Assembly: GCA_030627125.1 (NCBI GenBank)
Contig: DAOUSR010000007.1
Location: forward strand, 1 to 41,965
Reading direction: 5' to 3'
DNA length: 41,965 nucleotides
DNA from: Thioploca sp.
GTDB taxonomy: Bacteria > Pseudomonadota > Gammaproteobacteria > Beggiatoales > Beggiatoaceae
Positions 9,269 to 18,157 of this stretch are shown here, piece by piece. The position numbers were made by a program, and so were the translations under genes. The notes below the pieces were generated by a model. It saw nothing but the letters and a program-made list of their open reading frames with translations. It searched no databases and was not told where the DNA came from. The stretch's first letter is position 1. The number at the start of each line of letters is the position of its first letter.

Positions 9269-9583
9269 ATGCCAATATATGAATATGAACATTTAAATAA
9301 ATCCTGTTCAATTGGGGAAATATTTGAAATAAAACAATCTATTAAAGATGAACCTCTGGTTAATTGTCCCAATTGTAAAGAAATAGTTCGTAAACGTATT
9401 TCACGTATTTCTATTGCAAAATCCAAAAGTAATGCTGAATTACGTGATTTAGGATTTACCAAGTTAGTTAAACGGGATGATGGTGTTTACGAAAATGTTA
9501 CCAAACGTGGTAGTGAAAGTCGCTATATGGAAGCCGGTAAGCCAGAAACAATACCAGATTTTTCTAAAACGATAAGCGATTAA
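9269..9583 (+). CDS. FmdB-family zinc-ribbon-like protein, one Cys pair missing
   Basis: The 104-residue product begins MPIYEYEH and continues with the FmdB/CxxC regulatory-protein layout, but only the second metal-binding pair is clear (CPNC, near residues 34-37). At the first site a lone Cys (KSCSIG) replaces the usual CxxC, so a four-Cys zinc ribbon is doubtful. The tail, with GFTKLVKRDDGVYENVTKRG, matches the long form found in many Gammaproteobacteria. The function of the family is unproven. It ends 12 nt before cmk and is probably cotranscribed with it, in the place where aroA often sits in related genomes. Confidence 0.78.
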   Translation: MPIYEYEHLNKSCSIGEIFEIKQSIKDEPLVNCPNCKEIVRKRISRISIAKSKSNAELRDLGFTKLVKRDDGVYENVTKRGSESRYMEAGKPETIPDFSKTISD

Positions 9584-9595
9584 TAATCATTAGTT

Positions 9596-10264
9596 ATGAT
9601 GGTAAATATTGTTACTATAGATGGACCTAGTGGTGTTGGTAAAGGTACTGTTAGCTTAAAAATAGCCAAACATTTAAGCTGGAATATACTTGATAGCGGA
9701 GCCTTATATCGAATTTTGGCGTTAATTGCAAAACGTCATCAAGTATCTTTAGAAGATGAAATTAAACTAGTGGAATTGGCTACGGAATTAGATATTAAAT
9801 TTATTCCAGAAGCAGATTTGAGTAAACTAAAAATAATTTATGCAGGACAAGATATAACCACAGAAATACGCAATGAAACTTATGCTACTATGGCTTCACA
9901 AATTGCGGTTAAATCTACAGTACGTAAAGCATTATTAGCTAGACAACGAGCATTTCATGTGTTGCCAGGACTTGTGGCAGATGGAAGAGATATGGGTACT
10001 GTAGTATTTCCTGAAACCAAAAATAAATTCTTTTTAACCGCTAGTTGTGAAGAACGAGCATTAAGACGTTATAAACAGTTGAACAATATAGGTATATATG
10101 TTAAACTGTCTGAACTAGCAGTAGAAATAGCTAGCCGTGACAAACGTGATAGTACACGTACCATCGCACCTTTAGTGGCGGCAACCGATGCTGTAACTAT
10201 TGATACAACGGAATTATCAATTGAGGAAGTGGTGGAACGTATTTTAAATAAATTGGTATTTTAA
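9596..10264 (+). CDS. cmk: Cytidylate kinase
   Basis: CMP/dCMP kinase of the cytosolic pyrimidine nucleotide pathway. The P-loop GPSGVGKGT lies at about residues 10-18. The family signature DGRDMGTVVFPET is near residue 130, and the lid/arginine region (EERALRRYKQL, then SRDKRDSTR) follows. Its length of 222 residues is typical. The start is either of two adjacent ATG codons at 9596 and 9599; neither has a clear ribosome-binding site. It is followed by rpsA, the usual gammaproteobacterial order. Confidence 0.96.
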   Translation: MMVNIVTIDGPSGVGKGTVSLKIAKHLSWNILDSGALYRILALIAKRHQVSLEDEIKLVELATELDIKFIPEADLSKLKIIYAGQDITTEIRNETYATMASQIAVKSTVRKALLARQRAFHVLPGLVADGRDMGTVVFPETKNKFFLTASCEERALRRYKQLNNIGIYVKLSELAVEIASRDKRDSTRTIAPLVAATDAVTIDTTELSIEEVVERILNKLVF

Positions 10265-10311
10265 GAAATTAATTTATCATAAATAACGCTTAATATTTTG
10301 TCTACAAAAAA

Positions 10312-10344
10312 ACTTTATACTTTTTAGAAAAATATTTTTTGTAG
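10312..10344. terminator. AT-rich hairpin between cmk and rpsA
   Basis: CTACAAAAAA and TTTTTTGTAG form a 10-bp stem around a 13-nt loop about 50 nt after the cmk stop. It is too AT-rich to be a strong terminator. It may attenuate read-through or mark the rpsA leader. A smaller dyad, CCACAA-AA-TTGTGG, lies at 10371-10384. Confidence 0.3.
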
Positions 10345-10439
10345 CATAATTTTAAGTAAACTTTAACTAACCACAAAATTGTGGCTTAACTTCAGTTTGA
10401 ATGCAATTAAATAAATTTCTTAAACTATTTAATGAAAAA

Positions 10440-10462
10440 AACTGATAAATTGATAGCTGATT
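10440..10462 (+). promoter_or_regulatory. Leader motif at the rpsA start, shared with ihfB
   Basis: The 23 nt directly before the rpsA ATG run AACTGATAAATTGATAGC then TGATT. Apart from one extra A they match 12202-12224 upstream of ihfB. There is no Shine-Dalgarno sequence before rpsA. E. coli rpsA also lacks a canonical one and is autogenously controlled by S1, so a translational role is possible but unproven. Confidence 0.45.
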
Positions 10463-12154
10463 ATGAGCGAAAGCTTTGCTGAATTGTTTGCAGAAAGTCA
10501 ATCTGAAAAACACATGAAACCTGGTAGTATTATTACCGGCATAGTGGTAGAAATACGTCAAGATGTAGTAATTATTAATGCTGGTCTTAAGTCTGAAGGT
10601 ATTATTCCAATTGAACAGTTTTTTAACGAAAATTGTCAACTTGAAGTAGAAGTCGGTAGTGAAGTTGAAGTAGCTTTAGATGCAGTAGAAGACGGATATG
10701 GGGAAACCAAATTATCTCGTGAAAAAGCGAAACGTGCTGCTGCTTGGAAAGGACTTGAACAAGCATTTGAAAATAATGAAACTATTATTGGTATAATTAC
10801 CGAGAAAGTAAAGGGTGGTTTTACTGTTAATGTAAATGATATTCGATCTTTTTTACCAGGTTCATTAGTAGATGTACGACCAGTACGTGATACTACTTAT
10901 CTGGAAGGCAAACCATTAGACTTTAAAGTAATTAAGCTTGATAAACGTCGTAATAACGTAGTTGTATCACGTAGGGCAGTAGTAGAAAAAGAAAATATTC
11001 AAGAACGCGAAGCATTATTAGAGACCATGCAAGAAGGCGTTGTATTACAGGGTGTGGTTAAAAACCTTACTGATTATGGTGCATTCGTTGATTTAGGTGG
11101 TGTGGATGGTTTGCTGCATATTACCGATATGGCTTGGAGACGAGTTAGACATCCTAGTGAAGTAGTTAATGTTGGCGATGAAATTGATGTTAAAATACTC
11201 AAGTTTGATCGAGAACGAATTAGAGTTTCATTAGGTCTTAAACAATTAGGTGAAGATCCTTGGTTTGATATTGCTCGGCGTTATCCAGTCGGAACTCGTT
11301 TATTTGGTAAAGTAACTAACTTAGCTGACTATGGTTGTTTTGTAGAAATTGAAGAAGGAGTTGAAGGTTTAGTACATGTTTCCGAAATGGACTGGACCAA
11401 TAAGAATGTTCATCCTTCCAAAATAGTACAAGTTGGTGATGAAGTTGAAGTTATGGTGCTTGATATTGATGAAGAGCGTCGTCGTATATCGTTAGGTATT
11501 AAACATTGTTATCCTAACCCATGGGAAGAATTTGCCTCTACTCACAATAAAAATGACAAAGTTGCCGGTCATATTAAATCAATCACTGATTTTGGTATCT
11601 TTATTGGATTGGATGGTGGTATAGACGGTTTAGTTCATCTGTCGGATATTTCATGGAATATTCCTGGAGAAGTGGCAATCCGCGATTATAAGAAAGGAGA
11701 TGAGCTGGAAGCCGTTGTTTTAGCTGTGGATGCTGAACGTGAAAGAATTTCTTTAGGTATCAAGCAGCTTGATAAAGACCCATTTTCTAATTTTGTAGCT
11801 GAGAATCCTAAAGGTACTGTGGTTAAAGGGACTGTCACCGAAATTGAAAGTAATCGGGTGGTTGTTTTGTTGGAAGAAAATGTGGAAGCTTCATTGCGTA
11901 CTCAAGAAATGTCGAATGATGAAATTGAGGATGCACAACATTTTTTGAAAATGAATGATGAAGTTGAAGCTAAGATAATTAGTATAGATCGTCGTAAACG
12001 AGCGATAAATTTATCTATTAAAGCTTTAGTTGCAGAAAAAGAAGCAACTGCGATTCAAGATTATGCCGATTCTCAACAAGCCAGTGGAGCAACCATAGGT
12101 GATATTTTGAAGGAGCAGATAGAAACTCAAGAAAAAGATCCAGTGGAAGAATAA
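10463..12154 (+). CDS. rpsA: 30S ribosomal protein S1
   Basis: A 563-residue S1 with the full six OB-fold S1 domains, at about residues 21-87, 105-171, 190-260, 275-347, 362-434 and 450-520. The repeated GxVxxxxxYGxFVxxxxGVxGLxHxSD pattern is clear in domains 3 to 5 (for example [20 protein letters not shown]). S1 binds mRNA leaders on the small subunit and assists initiation. Length and order are those of other Gammaproteobacteria, with cmk before and ihfB after. No ribosome-binding site precedes the ATG; instead a 23-nt motif shared with the ihfB leader abuts it. Confidence 0.97.
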   Translation: MSESFAELFAESQSEKHMKPGSIITGIVVEIRQDVVIINAGLKSEGIIPIEQFFNENCQLEVEVGSEVEVALDAVEDGYGETKLSREKAKRAAAWKGLEQAFENNETIIGIITEKVKGGFTVNVNDIRSFLPGSLVDVRPVRDTTYLEGKPLDFKVIKLDKRRNNVVVSRRAVVEKENIQEREALLETMQEGVVLQGVVKNLTDYGAFVDLGGVDGLLHITDMAWRRVRHPSEVVNVGDEIDVKILKFDRERIRVSLGLKQLGEDPWFDIARRYPVGTRLFGKVTNLADYGCFVEIEEGVEGLVHVSEMDWTNKNVHPSKIVQVGDEVEVMVLDIDEERRRISLGIKHCYPNPWEEFASTHNKNDKVAGHIKSITDFGIFIGLDGGIDGLVHLSDISWNIPGEVAIRDYKKGDELEAVVLAVDAERERISLGIKQLDKDPFSNFVAENPKGTVVKGTVTEIESNRVVVLLEENVEASLRTQEMSNDEIEDAQHFLKMNDEVEAKIISIDRRKRAINLSIKALVAEKEATAIQDYADSQQASGATIGDILKEQIETQEKDPVEE

Positions 12155-12161
12155 TTTTTGT

Positions 12162-12216
12162 TATCAATTATCAGTAAATTAACCACTATGATGTAATTAT
12201 TAACTGATAATTGATA
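12162..12216 (+). promoter_or_regulatory. 14-bp inverted repeat between rpsA and ihfB
   Basis: TATCAATTATCAGT at 12162-12175 is the exact reverse complement of 12203-12216, giving a 14-bp AT-rich stem with a 27-nt loop. The right arm lies inside the motif shared with the rpsA leader (12202-12224). It has no T-run, so it looks more like an mRNA processing or attenuation structure than a terminator. Confidence 0.4.
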
Positions 12217-12241
12217 GCTGATTAAATGACAAATGAATAAT

Positions 12242-12565
12242 ATGACAAAGTCTGAATTAATCGAAGTAATTGCGAAAAAGCAAAGCAACTTATCTCATAA
12301 AGATATTGAATTAGCTGTTAAGACCATTCTTGAACAAATGACCTGTACTTTAGAAGAAAGGGAAAGAATAGAGATTAGAGGTTTTGGAAGTTTCTCTTTA
12401 CATCTTCGTTCAGCTCGATTAGGACGTAATCCTAAAACTGGTGAATCAGTAAAATTACCAGAGAAGTATGTTCCTCATTTTAAAGCTGGTAAAGAGTTAC
12501 GAGAACGAGTGAATATTATTACTAAACCTAAGAAGGGAAAAGGTCAACGATCTAAGAAACGTTGA
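12242..12565 (+). CDS. ihfB: Integration host factor beta subunit
   Basis: A histone-like DNA-bending protein of the HU/IHF family, the partner of IhfA (18158-18460). The conserved opening MTKSELIE, the [21 protein letters not shown] beta-arm region and [16 protein letters not shown] are all present. I chose the ATG at 12242 because it gives the standard MTKSEL N-terminus; an in-frame ATG at 12233 would add three residues. The short basic tail ([12 protein letters not shown]) extends beyond the usual C-terminus. An out-of-frame ATG at 12226 opens a four-codon reading frame that overlaps the alternative start. The gene follows rpsA in conserved order. Confidence 0.95.
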   Translation: MTKSELIEVIAKKQSNLSHKDIELAVKTILEQMTCTLEERERIEIRGFGSFSLHLRSARLGRNPKTGESVKLPEKYVPHFKAGKELRERVNIITKPKKGKGQRSKKR

Positions 12566-12643
12566 TTTAGAGACTACTGAAATTAATTGAGTATAATAAC
12601 TGTTATTCAATTCAAAAGTTTGCCTAAAGTGGCTTAATTATAG

Positions 12644-13801
12644 ATGATTGTTGATTTGTTGTGGCTATTATTACCAGTGGCGGCGGCCTCTGGGTGGTTG
12701 GTGGCACAGTTTAGAGAACGACAAACGTCAATAAACTTGTTTCCAGATTACTTCAAAGGTTTAAATTATTTACTCAATGAAGAACCTGATAAAGCGATTG
12801 ATGTTTTTATCAAATTAATTGAGATCGATAGTGATACCGTTGAAACTCACCTTGCCTTAGGGGTTTTATTTCGCCGTCGTGGTGAAGTAAACCGAGCCAT
12901 TCGTATTCACCAAAATCTTATTAAAAAAGTTGCTTTACATCCTCAACAACGTAGTTTGGCTTTATTTGAATTAGGTAAAGACTATCGTCATGCAGGTTTA
13001 TTAGATAGAGCTGAAACTTTATTTCAAGAATTAGTAGAAGCTAATCTTCATAAGCCATTAGCTTTACATCAGTTGTTGGAGATATATCAACAAGAACATG
13101 ATTGGACTAATGCAATTATCACAGCACAACAATTAGCATCTACTTATGAAGAGCCAATTAATGTTGTAATAGCACAATATTATTGTGAACAAGCTGAAGT
13201 ATATCTTCGGCAACAACAATTTGATCTTGCATTACAATCTATACAACAGGCTTTGAAAACGGATTCTAACTGTGTTCGTGCTAGTTTATTGGAAGGAAAT
13301 TTAGCTTTAAATAAATATGAATATCAACAGGCTATATTAGTTTTTAAACGTATTGAACAGCAAAACCCTGATTATTTAAACGAAATTGTAGAACCTTTGC
13401 AAATTTGTTATCGTGAAATAGGGCAACAAGCTGATTTTACTGATTATTTATGGCATATATTAGATCGTTATGGTGGAGTTGCTCCTATGTTGATGTTAGC
13501 AAATATTCTTAAACAACAGGAAAATGAACAAAAAGCTGTTGATTTTATTGTAGAACAGATACATAAGCATCCATCATTACGTGGGCTTGAATATTTATTG
13601 GGTTTAGTCTTATCTAAAACTGATTGTATTACTAAAGAACATTTATTGTTGCTTAAAGATTTAACAACTCAGTTGTTACAGAATAAGCCTGCTTATAAGT
13701 GTAATCAGTGTGGATTTACTGCCAGAAAGTTGTATTGGCAATGTCCGAGTTGCAAACAATGGAATACGTTTAAATCTGTACAGGGTATAAATAGCGAATA
13801 A
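12644..13801 (+). CDS. lapB: Lipopolysaccharide assembly protein B
   Basis: The 385-residue protein has an N-terminal membrane anchor (residues 1-20), a long set of TPR units (about residues 35-340) and a C-terminal rubredoxin-like metal site (CNQCGFTARKLYWQCPSCKQW, residues about 352-372, here split as CNQC and CPSC). LapB (YciM) sits on the cytoplasmic face of the inner membrane and controls LpxC proteolysis by FtsH, balancing lipopolysaccharide synthesis. Position after ihfB is conserved, but the small lapA gene that commonly lies between them is absent: only 78 nt separate ihfB and lapB. A strong terminator follows at 13866. Confidence 0.93.
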   Translation: MIVDLLWLLLPVAAASGWLVAQFRERQTSINLFPDYFKGLNYLLNEEPDKAIDVFIKLIEIDSDTVETHLALGVLFRRRGEVNRAIRIHQNLIKKVALHPQQRSLALFELGKDYRHAGLLDRAETLFQELVEANLHKPLALHQLLEIYQQEHDWTNAIITAQQLASTYEEPINVVIAQYYCEQAEVYLRQQQFDLALQSIQQALKTDSNCVRASLLEGNLALNKYEYQQAILVFKRIEQQNPDYLNEIVEPLQICYREIGQQADFTDYLWHILDRYGGVAPMLMLANILKQQENEQKAVDFIVEQIHKHPSLRGLEYLLGLVLSKTDCITKEHLLLLKDLTTQLLQNKPAYKCNQCGFTARKLYWQCPSCKQWNTFKSVQGINSE

Positions 13802-13865
13802 TTTTAAAATTATTTCTAAAAATTATTAAAATAGTAATCCAATATTTATCTTGAATTTATTAAAA

Positions 13866-13891
13866 GCCAGTGAAGTAGAAACTTTGCTGGC
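13866..13891 (+). terminator. Rho-independent terminator after lapB
   Basis: GCCAGTGAAGT, an AGAA loop and ACTTTGCTGGC make an 11-bp stem (two G-U pairs), followed by ATTTTATTTT. It closes the cmk-rpsA-ihfB-lapB run. Confidence 0.8.
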
Positions 13892-13967
13892 ATTTTATTT
13901 TGAATTTAAAAACAATCTATTTAAGTAAGCTAAATTTGCTCAAATAGGTATAGCAATTATTATATTT

Positions 13968-14118
13968 ATGCTGGCTAATTTTTTTAAAAAATGTAAATGG
14001 ATTTTTTGAGAAGAAATTAGAATCTCAGAAAAAATATTTATTAGAAACATTAAAGCATTCTTTTGGTGATTTATTGAACAACTGTGGAAGATTTATCTTA
14101 TTGAAAGAATCAAACTAA
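13968..14118 (+). pseudogene. Possible frameshifted small reading frame
   Basis: An ATG frame (MLANFFKKCKWIF) hits TGA just after the T6 run at 14002-14007. If one T of that run is ignored, the frame continues through EKKLESQKKYLLETLKHSF to a TAA at 14118, giving 49 residues, amphipathic and Lys/Leu-rich. It may be a decayed or frameshifted small gene, or chance. The surrounding 13892-14147 stretch holds nothing else I recognise. Confidence 0.2.
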
Positions 14119-14147
14119 AATTTAAAGCTCTAACTGGATAATTATTA

Positions 14148-14912
14148 ATGAATAAATATAGTAAAGTGTATTGTATTTTGTTATTGTGGTTCTTATCAGG
14201 GAATTTATTGGCAGATGTACCTACTGACTACTATAAAGGGGCAATTGGCAGAACTGGTCATTCATTAAAGGTAGCTCTTCACAATATTATAGACAATCAT
14301 AAAAGATATAGTTACAAAAAAGTGTGGAATATTTTAAAGGAAACTGATGAAGACCCAAACAATATTAATAATGTAATTTTAATTTATAGTCGACAATCTT
14401 TACCAAAATCAAAACATGGAGGTAAAGTAGGTGAATGGAATCGAGAACATACTTGGCCTAAATCTCATGGTTTTCCTCGGAAAGGTTGGCCAGCTTATAC
14501 TGATGTACACCATTTACGCCCATCATTAGTAACGGTTAATAGTAAAAGGGGAGTATTGGATTTTGACAACGGTGGTGGTAAATTTTTTCCTAAAGCTCCC
14601 TTAGTACAATATGATAATGACTCATGGGAAGTGCCAAATGAAGTTAAGGGAGATATTGCTAGAGGTATTTTCTATATGGCAGTTCGGTATGAGGGTAAAG
14701 TATATAATGAACCTGATTTAGAAATAACCAACAATGTGAATGAATCTAAGTTGGGTGTTGCAAAAATTGGCAAACTTTCAACTTTATTGAAGTGGCATCT
14801 TGCAGACCCACCGAATGAGCAAGAACGACTGAGAAATGACAAAATATTTAACTGGCAGGGTAATAGAAATCCATTTATTGATCATCCAGAATGGGTTACG
14901 GATATTTGGTAA
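14148..14912 (+). CDS. endA: Secreted endonuclease I family nuclease
   Basis: A 254-residue non-specific DNA/RNA endonuclease of the EndA/NucM family. Residues 1-22 are a signal peptide ending LLA. The catalytic beta-beta-alpha-metal region is visible as WNREHTWPKSHGF, followed by AYTDVHHLRPSLVTVNSKRG; the EHTW histidine is the likely general base. GDIARGIFYMAVRYEG is a further conserved helix. The enzyme acts in the periplasm or outside the cell, degrading DNA for nutrients or defence. It lies between lapB and pyrF, where most relatives have no nuclease, and has its own 340-nt upstream region. Confidence 0.9.
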   Translation: MNKYSKVYCILLLWFLSGNLLADVPTDYYKGAIGRTGHSLKVALHNIIDNHKRYSYKKVWNILKETDEDPNNINNVILIYSRQSLPKSKHGGKVGEWNREHTWPKSHGFPRKGWPAYTDVHHLRPSLVTVNSKRGVLDFDNGGGKFFPKAPLVQYDNDSWEVPNEVKGDIARGIFYMAVRYEGKVYNEPDLEITNNVNESKLGVAKIGKLSTLLKWHLADPPNEQERLRNDKIFNWQGNRNPFIDHPEWVTDIW

Positions 14913-14977
14913 ATCATTCTGCGTGACATCAGTTTAGTAAATTAGATACTATCAAGCTACATAATTAAGCATTAAAA

Positions 14978-15667
14978 ATGAATACTCCCATAATAATAGC
15001 CCTAGATTTTTCCAAACCAGAATTAGCTCTTGAGCTTGTAGAGCAATTAGGTAGTTGTCGAGTTAAAATCGGCAAACAATTATTTACTCGCAGTGGCCCA
15101 GCTTTAGTTGAGAAATTAGTTGCCAGAGGCTTTGAGGTTTTTTTGGATTTAAAATATCATGATATTCCTAACACAGTAGCTCGTGCTTGTTCAATTGCAG
15201 CCGATTTAGGAGTGTGGATGGTTAATGTCCATGCTTTAGGAGGACGTGATATGCTATTAGCAGCTAGAGAAGCTGTAGATAAATATTCAGTGCGTCCATT
15301 ACTAATTGCGGTTAGCATCTTAACTAGTTTGGAACAGAATGATTTAGCGGCAGTGGGATTACAAGGTACAATAGAAGATAACGTATTGCGGTTAGCACAT
15401 TTAGCTAATGATTGTGGTTTAGATGGAATGGTCTGTTCACCGTTGGAAATTGTCATGTTACGCAATACATTTGGTAAAGATTTTAAATTAGTAACTCCCG
15501 GCATTCGTCCTGTTACAGTAACCGATGATCAAAAACGGACTATGACCCCGGCTCAAGCATTACAACATGGAGCCAATTATTTGGTTATCGGTCGGCCAAT
15601 AACAACAGCCTCAAACCCATTACAAGCATTATTAGCAATAGAAACTTCAATTGCGAACTTTGGGTAA
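14978..15667 (+). CDS. pyrF: Orotidine 5'-phosphate decarboxylase
   Basis: Converts OMP to UMP in the last step of de novo pyrimidine synthesis. The 229-residue TIM-barrel has the opening ALDF, the active-site segment FLDLKYHDIPNTVARA with the catalytic Asp-Lys-Asp set, and the phosphate-binding end LVTPGIRP and YLVIGRPIT. Its length is typical. The final codons (FG, then TAA) overlap the start of a degenerate GTAG-type hairpin repeat at 15662-15688, so the stop codon seems to come from the repeat. Confidence 0.96.
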   Translation: MNTPIIIALDFSKPELALELVEQLGSCRVKIGKQLFTRSGPALVEKLVARGFEVFLDLKYHDIPNTVARACSIAADLGVWMVNVHALGGRDMLLAAREAVDKYSVRPLLIAVSILTSLEQNDLAAVGLQGTIEDNVLRLAHLANDCGLDGMVCSPLEIVMLRNTFGKDFKLVTPGIRPVTVTDDQKRTMTPAQALQHGANYLVIGRPITTASNPLQALLAIETSIANFG

Positions 15668-15688
15668 CCACAAGGGATTATCCCATAC
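15662..15688 (-). repeat. Degenerate hairpin repeat, family E copy 3, overlapping the pyrF stop
   Basis: On the minus strand it starts GTATGGGATAATCCCTTG and ends GGTTACCC, matching 6619-6644 except for a few changes, including GTAG to GTAT. The TAA stop of pyrF (15665-15667) lies inside it. Confidence 0.6.
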
Positions 15689-15751
15689 AAATCATAATTA
15701 GATTCATTAACAATTAGACGTTCACAATTAGATAATTATCTAGGTATTATA

Positions 15752-18154
15752 ATGAAATTTAGTGAAAATTGGTTACGTGAGTGGGTTAATCCACCTATTT
15801 CGACAGATAAATTAATGACACGCTTGACGATGGCAGGTTTAGAATTTAATAATATCGAACCAGTTGCTGCTTCATTTAATCGAGTTGTGGTGGGTGAAAT
15901 AGTTTTTGTTGAGCCACATCCAAAAGCTAAAAAGCTTAATATTTGTAAATTAAATGTTGGAGAAAATGAAACTATATTAAGCATTATATGTGGAGCAAGC
16001 AATGTCAAGGTTGGTATGCGAGTGCCAACTGCCTTGATTGAAGCTACTGTTGGTGGTGTTATAATTAAAAAATCAGAATTACGTGGAGTTCATTCCTATG
16101 GTATGTTATGCTCGGCTCAAGAATTAGGTTTAGAAGAACATTCTGATGGGATAATGGCTTTACCAAAAGATGCTCCTGTAGGTATAGATATACGCAAATA
16201 TATGCAATTGGAAGATTCTAGCATTGAAATCGACCTAACTCCAAATCGTGGCGATTGTTTAAGTATTGAAGGAATAGCACGGGAAGTTAGTGCGTTAACT
16301 AAGTCAAAACTTACTTTTTTGGATTGCTCACCAATTACGCCAAAAATTAAAGATACCTTGCCATTAGAAGGTCATGAACTTTGTCCGCATTATGTGGGAC
16401 GTATTATTAAAAATATAAATATTAATGCTATAACTCCAATTTGGATACAGGAACGATTGCGACGTAGTGGAATTCGTTGTATTAATGCGGTAGTAGATGT
16501 TACTAATTATGTGTTATTAGAATTAGGTCAGCCAATGCACGCTTTTGACATGGCTAGTTTATCTGGTGGAATTAAAGTAAGAATAGCCCAAGCTGGTGAA
16601 GCTATTACTTTATTAGACGATAAAACTATCGAGTTGGATGGACAAACTTTGGTAATTGCTGATCATGAGAAAACTCTTGCAATTGCTGGAGTTATGGGTG
16701 GTAAAGTTTCAGGAGTAACAGATAAAACTAAGAATATTTTCTTGGAAAGTGCTTTTTTTGCCCCAACTTCTATATCTAGTACTGCTAGACGTTATAAGTT
16801 GCATACAGATTCTTCGCATAGGTTTGAGCGTGGAGTTGATCCACAATTACAACGTAGAGCTATGGAACGAGCAACTGCTCTATTGATAAGTATTGCAGGT
16901 GGGAAGCCGGGACCAATAATTGAAGTTATCAACGATACAATAGTACCTACTCCAGTAATTAAATTACGTTCTTCAAAAATTAAGCAAGTACTGGGTATTG
17001 CAATAAAATCTATAGAAATTACACGTATTTTAACTAGTTTAGGAATGACAATAGCTCCTTATAGCCCTATTTTATCAGATTTTGAACCATTACCATTATC
17101 TACCGAAAAAATTGAAGAAGTTGTTTGGAAAGTATGTCCACCAAGCTATCGGTTTGACATCGTTTTAGAAGTAGATTTAATTGAGGAATTAGCCAGAATT
17201 TATGGTTATAATAACATACCCAACCAAGTTCCAAAATCTGCTTTAACTTTGTCGCCACAAGCGGTTATAACTTTAGAACAGTTACAAAATATATTAGTAC
17301 AACGTGATTATCAGGAAGCTATAACATACAGTTTTGTCGCTCCTGAATTACAAGCTAAACTTGATCCAGAAGCTGAATTAATGACTTTGGCGAATCCACT
17401 TGCGAAAGATATGGCAGTAATGCGTACCACTTTATGGGCTGGTTTATTACCAATTTTGCAGTATAATCAAAAACGGCAAATGAATAGAGTACGCTTATTT
17501 GAAACTGGTTTACGGTTTGTTAAGTCTAAGGAATTGACACAAGAACCAATGTTAGCAGGAGCTGTTACTGGTATGCGTTGGTCGGAACAATGGGGGCAAG
17601 AAAATCAGTCAGTTGATTTTTTTGATGTTAAATCTGATGTTGAAGCTTTAATTGCTCATATTAATTATCGTTTCGAACCAGCAACTCACCCAGCTTTACA
17701 TCCAGGTCAAACCGCAGCTATTTATTGTGATGCTGAACCAATTGGTTTATTAGGAGCGTTACATCCGAGCTTAATTCAAGATTTGGAGCTACAAGCACCA
17801 GTTTATCTATTTGAATTACGGTTATCTCCTTTGTATAAAACATCTTTACCTAAATTTAAAGAGATTTCCAAATATCCGTCAATACGACGAGACTTGGCAT
17901 TAGTCGTATCGAAAGATGTGAACATTAGTCAATTGCAAACTTGCATTAGACAAATGAATATTGAAATTTTAACTGATTTACAACTTTTTGATGTCTATCA
18001 TGGCAAAGGTATTGCACCCGATCAAAAAAGTTTGGCAATTGGGTTAATGTTTCAATCTGACTCACGTAATCTTACTGATTCAGAAATTGATAGTATTGTT
18101 AAACAAGTAGTACATAAACTCGAACAAACTTTAACTGCAAAATTAAGAAAATAA
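15752..18154 (+). CDS. pheT: Phenylalanyl-tRNA synthetase beta subunit
   Basis: An 800-residue beta subunit of the cytosolic PheRS alpha2beta2 enzyme. In order it shows the N-terminal tRNA-binding OB domain (about residues 40-150, with VGEIVFVEPHPKAKKLNICK), the B3/B4 editing region (about 215-375, with AVVDVTNYVLLELGQPMHAFD), B5 (about 400-480), the catalytic-like domain (about 490-680) and the FDX-ACB anticodon domain (about 705-800, with KYPSIRRDLALVVSKDVN). Length is normal. pheS, which normally lies immediately upstream, is not there; pyrF is. It is followed 3 nt later by ihfA, the usual order. Confidence 0.96.
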   Translation: MKFSENWLREWVNPPISTDKLMTRLTMAGLEFNNIEPVAASFNRVVVGEIVFVEPHPKAKKLNICKLNVGENETILSIICGASNVKVGMRVPTALIEATVGGVIIKKSELRGVHSYGMLCSAQELGLEEHSDGIMALPKDAPVGIDIRKYMQLEDSSIEIDLTPNRGDCLSIEGIAREVSALTKSKLTFLDCSPITPKIKDTLPLEGHELCPHYVGRIIKNININAITPIWIQERLRRSGIRCINAVVDVTNYVLLELGQPMHAFDMASLSGGIKVRIAQAGEAITLLDDKTIELDGQTLVIADHEKTLAIAGVMGGKVSGVTDKTKNIFLESAFFAPTSISSTARRYKLHTDSSHRFERGVDPQLQRRAMERATALLISIAGGKPGPIIEVINDTIVPTPVIKLRSSKIKQVLGIAIKSIEITRILTSLGMTIAPYSPILSDFEPLPLSTEKIEEVVWKVCPPSYRFDIVLEVDLIEELARIYGYNNIPNQVPKSALTLSPQAVITLEQLQNILVQRDYQEAITYSFVAPELQAKLDPEAELMTLANPLAKDMAVMRTTLWAGLLPILQYNQKRQMNRVRLFETGLRFVKSKELTQEPMLAGAVTGMRWSEQWGQENQSVDFFDVKSDVEALIAHINYRFEPATHPALHPGQTAAIYCDAEPIGLLGALHPSLIQDLELQAPVYLFELRLSPLYKTSLPKFKEISKYPSIRRDLALVVSKDVNISQLQTCIRQMNIEILTDLQLFDVYHGKGIAPDQKSLAIGLMFQSDSRNLTDSEIDSIVKQVVHKLEQTLTAKLRK

Positions 18155-18157
18155 ATT

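Noticed and set aside
10265-10462. Riboswitch in the rpsA leader
   Set aside because: Only small AT-rich dyads are visible and none matches a known riboswitch core.
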